Source: Adiantum capillus-veneris
Lineage: Eukaryota; Streptophyta; Polypodiopsida; Polypodiales; Pteridaceae
NCBI GenBank assembly: GCA_014529385.2
Contig: CM043969.1
Coordinates: forward strand, 10,953,001-11,017,000
Direction of reading: 5' to 3'
Length of the DNA stretch: 64,000 bases
This document shows positions 60,151 to 64,000 of this stretch, piece by piece. Each line of letters starts with the position of its first letter. The first letter of the stretch is position 1. Made by a program: the position numbers and the translations under genes. The notes beneath the pieces are model-generated. The model saw only the letters and a list, made by a program, of their open reading frames with translations. It searched no databases and had not been told where the DNA came from.

Positions 60151-62160
60151 TTACCTTGGAATGAAATTCACAGGGCAACCTATGACAATGGCCAAACCCT
60201 CTCTTTTAGTGGTGCTATAGTTTCTTTCTACTTTTGTGTGTAGTCGACTTACATAGCAAATAGGGCGGACTAATTTGTACTCCTTGGTAGGCTGGGTAAG
60301 GACTGCACCTATAGCTGTGATACTAGCATCATCGTGCACATGGAAAATGAGTGACCAATCAGGTGTGACTAAGATGGGGGCATGTGTGAGGCATTTCTTC
60401 AAATAGTTGAAAGCTATCTCTTCTACAGAGTTCCATTGAAAGGGGTGGGCTTGACTAGTGAGGCAAGAAAGAGGCCTAGCAATATCTGCATACATTCTAA
60501 TAAACCTTTGATGGTAGCCGGTGTGACCTACAAAGCTTTGCATTCCTTTAGCATTAATTGGCCTAGGCATGCATAAAATTCCTATAACTTTTTTTGGGTC
60601 AGGAGAAAAACCTTTAGCAGAAACATTGTGACCTAATAGAGTGCCTTGTGTGACCATGAAGTGACACTTATTTGGGTTGACTTTCAGATTTACCTCTTTG
60701 CATCGAGAAAAGATGAGGGCTAACTGTTCCATGTGCTCTTGGAAGCATTCAAATGGACTTGCACATCCTTGGCCCAAGAAGTAAGAAAATTCGTCTATGA
60801 AAATCCATAGAAACTTATTGAGGAAGGGCTCAAACACAATGTAGGTTGTTTTGTTCCAGGAAGATGGTGCATTCTTAAGTCCAAAAGGCATCTTTTTGAA
60901 GACAAAAACTCCCCATTGAGTGATAAAAGTTGTCTTGATCCTGTCATCTCCTAAAATGGCCATCTAATTGTAGCCAGTGAAACAGTCCATAAAGGTAAGC
61001 AAAGCATGTCCAGCTACATCTTCCAACACTCTCTCTGAGAAGGGGGTAGGAAATCCATCAGGGATAGTAACCTTATTAAGTGCTATGAAGTCTACACATA
61101 CCCTGATCTTGTTGGAATTCTTCTTTGGGGCAATAACCATCGGAGAAAGCCATTGTGTGTGTTCAATGGGCTCAATGATACCAGCCTCCAACATTTTATC
61201 AATTCCCTTCTTGACCGCTATTGCATACTTGGGGTTGAGCTTGTATACTCAACCTCGCACAGGTTTGGCATTTTCCTATAGGGGTATGGAGTGAAATCCC
61301 AAAAGCTAGCAGGTCAAGTCCTGTGAGGTCTTTGTATGACCACGCAAAGACATCCTTCCAGCTAGTAATAAAAGAAATCATTAAATCTAGTAACTGGGGG
61401 TGATCCTAGAGCCATGCTACCAGCAATACTGGGTTGGGCTCTTCTTCAGTACCTAAGTTGACTTCTTTGATTGGATCTTGATAGTTGTTTGGGTTCCACT
61501 CTTCATCTACATCTTGGCTAGATTTGGTCAATGCATCCACATCATGAGCAAGGCTCTGATCAATGGGAAAGTCTTGTGCATGCTCCTGTAACCATCCTGG
61601 AGGAAGCTCCTCCAGAGGCAAGTCATCTCTACTTTTCTTTAAGCTGGTCTACGGACTCTTGGGTGGGGTGGGGTTGGTTGAAGCCTTACCTATGGGCAGG
61701 GAATAATCATATGTGTCAATTTCATGCTCTAATTCTTCTTCTTGTTTCCCTTGTAGGGGAGACTTCTTACCACGCGTGTGATGAGTGATGGGCTCTCCGA
61801 GACCAAGAGATTCCACTTCTTTAATACCCGTGTCTTCCTCTATTCCAGTGAGCACTACATGAGGGTTAGGTGTTGCTTCTAACCATTCTAGGAGCTCATT
61901 GTCTTCACCGGGGACATTGGGTAAGGCCTCTTCCTCTGGTGGGTTCTCCTCGGCCGTTTTAGCTTTTGTCTTCTGGTCATTTTGTTGTGCAATGCTGAGG
62001 GAATACTTTCTATTGGATGGGTCAACTCCACTTTCTAGTTGGATCTGTCTATGCCCTATACTTTGTGTAGTGATCCACATTGTATCATTGTCCCAATCAT
62101 GAAGTGCATGAGTATGTCGTAGCCAAGACCTTCCAATCAGCAGAGGAAAGCTCTCTACCC
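60151..62160 (-). pseudogene. Ty3/gypsy pol remnant (protease end, RT, RNase H start)
   Basis: On the minus strand, sequence from about 62155 reads ESFPLLIGRSWLRHTHALHD and an acidic spacer, the usual end of a gypsy protease. The RT starts near 61194 with MLEAGIIEPIEHTQWLSPMV, RVCVDFIALNKVTIPDGFPT and TFMDCFTGYN. A stop follows at 60964-60966, and the frame continues with FKKMPFGLKNAPSSW. The active-site box is WIFIDEFSYF, so the second Asp of the usual FxDD is Glu. RNase H begins with FHVHDDASITAIGAVLTQ and ends with LHTKVERNYSTTKREGLAIV. Several stops break the protease-RT spacer. Confidence 0.8.
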
Positions 62161-64000
62161 CTCATGCCCAGATAGTGGCGGGCACTTGCTCACAATTTTT
62201 TCGAAAGATTCATACATGATTTCCTACCCACCAGCATGAATTTCCTTGAGAAGGTCACCTCTAAAAGTAGGGTCTATTTGGAGAAGTTCATACAATGAGA
62301 CACTTTTGTAGGTGGTCTTTAGAATCTCCTTAGCTGGAAATGATGTTAACGTGGGAAGCCTTCCTTGTGGTAGAGCTTGGGCCTCCATGTCCTATAGGGT
62401 TTCTTTGTATGCCTACTCCAATGCCGATGGCATAATTGTATTATGTCTCTCTGTCTCTTCTTCTACCACTATCGACCGCAACTTAGTTGACTCCTTAGGT
62501 GGTCTTGTAGGCAAAGGCTTTTCTATGGGCAAGGATAGGTTCTGGGATATTCTTTGAGCCAATGTAGCAGGTGAAGGTGAAGGGTGAGGAGTGAGGATTG
62601 TTGCGTGAGCGAATCAAACCACCTATAAAGTGCATGCAACACTACCTAGATCAACAAATTTGAATCGAGGACATAGATGGCACGATAGGTACACAGAGGC
62701 AATCTATTTATCTTGTCAGGTTGAGACCATCCCACACATATAAAACTTCAGAAGGCTAACTAAACCACAATCAAGCATATCACTACTCTCAACTACACCA
62801 CCCAACCCACATACACACAAACGTAAGGAAACACACCGAACCATACCAAAATTGTACAAAACTTAAAAAACACCATCTCCTCACTAGGATACACTTGTCC
62901 CAAAGCCTCTACACTCAAAATTCTCACTCCAAACCCATTTGGAAAAACACGTATGAAGACAAAATAGAATTTTGGAAGTGCTCGAAACTAAAATCTATGA
63001 GTACTTGTGTGTATCTTATGTCACCACGATTCTAATGACTATTTGCATGCAAAATACAGACATCGTTTGATACACTTACGAGCACAAATATCTCATAGAT
63101 GCATTAGCGTGTGTGCTCCGTTTCGTATGGAATGCTTGGAATTGTTGCATAGCTCTCTCCAAGCCTATCGTGATGGTGCAATTGAATCTCCAATGCGATG
63201 AGCAAGCGGGAAGTAGAGTCAGGTTGAAGCTCATGTTCTCTGTCTTTCTCTCTCACACACAGTCGACGGCAGCTCAAAGCTTTGATTATGATCAAGTTCT
63301 CTTTACAAAATGACCTAGGTACCTTATACACTAAGGCTACCATAGGTTAAACTGAAAATGGAGTTCAATGGGTTAGATGGCTTTGTATTTACAATCTAAA
63401 ATTGCCATCGCATCCGAGTGAAAAGAGGGAAAGGAAAATACACCCGGTGCACAAAACAATCTACCTCTCTATAGCCCAGGATATACACAACAACCCAATC
63501 CTCTAGAGTTCACCTTCAAAACTTGCAAATTCCGCATACAGGTCATCGTCTACACATGGCCATATACACACACAATTGCTATAATTCCAACTGACAGCAA
63601 ACCATCATAAAGTTTTCCCGGTAACACCCGTGCTATAGCACACGTCAGGCCCGAGGGGACGCACACGCTCACACACATCGACACCACACCCTAGAGACAA
63701 GCAAAGAAGAAAGGGGAAAAAAGGGAAAGAAACGACAACAAATTTGGTTTCAATATCAACAAAAAACAACATCTACAAACATCCATGACACCTGCTACAA
63801 CAATCTGCTCAGTACAACAACATCAAGCACAAAATTGGGGCAATTTCCGGCTTGACCTTCTATGCGGCCCTCCTCACTGACATCACAAAAAAAAAAACTC
63901 ACTGTTGGCACCTTTGTGGGCTTTAAAAGCTTGTTACAAGCTCTACCTCGAGTTCCAAAAACAGCCCTAGGAGCCCCTCGTTGGCTCCCTCTTCTTTTTT
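62161..64000. other. No recognisable gene
   Basis: This could be gag or leader sequence of the adjacent gypsy element, but no zinc knuckle, primer site or LTR could be identified. Short frames only. Confidence 0.5.

Noticed and set aside
63007-63343. Short frames on both strands at the right end
   Set aside because: No start context, splice pattern or motif supports either one.

Overview
The window looks like nuclear DNA of a large-genome land plant. The evidence is GT-AG introns, Ty1/copia elements primed by the plant initiator-Met tRNA site TGGTATCAGAGC, a GDSL esterase-like gene, a PPR remnant and a MULE-type SWIM transposase. Long microsatellites and deep nesting of retroelements fit a fern or another seed-free lineage, but the species cannot be fixed from the sequence. 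Repeats dominate. No tRNA, rRNA or CRISPR was recognised.

Region 1 (1-8800) is the most unusual. A gene entering from the left edge (to 928) and an acidic multi-exon gene on the minus strand (1180-2893) face a plus-strand gene at 4472-7221. That plus-strand gene appears to join a histone H3-like domain, a Ulp1/C48-type SUMO peptidase-like domain, an acidic linker and an FCP1-like HAD phosphatase domain. Between the two divergent genes lie a LINE 3' fragment, long CT/GA/TA tracts and four hairpin elements of exactly 61 bp that share GGCGCGC-type arms. A further minus-strand gene (7345-8765) faces the fusion gene.

Region 2 (10.5-18.2 kb) is an old copia element (alpha) split by a second copia element (beta, 12435-17467, target duplication ACATG). 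Region 3 (20.7-29.6 kb) is a decayed MULE/SWIM transposase gene on the minus strand. It is interrupted, apparently in an intron, by a structurally complete and probably very young copia element (epsilon, 23243-28909, target duplication ACTCA) with one intact polyprotein.

Region 4 (31.2-41.1 kb) holds a cluster of palindromes and then a multi-exon gene. The end of that gene resembles a beta-class amino-methyltransferase (DLPFG, then ELECGTSP). A copia element of the beta family (gamma, 32398-37583, target duplication CTTTT) lies inside one of its coding exons; removing the element restores the frame. Region 5 (43.2-51.3 kb) has a Ty3/gypsy pol remnant and a third family member (delta, 46128-51264, minus strand, target duplication GATTT).

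The right end holds a copia integrase fragment, a damaged GDSL gene (52.9-54.6 kb), PPR remnants and a minus-strand gypsy pol remnant (60.2-62.2 kb). Almost every gene except epsilon carries one or more in-frame stops or frameshifts. The picture is of heterochromatic, mutating sequence with a few recent insertions.
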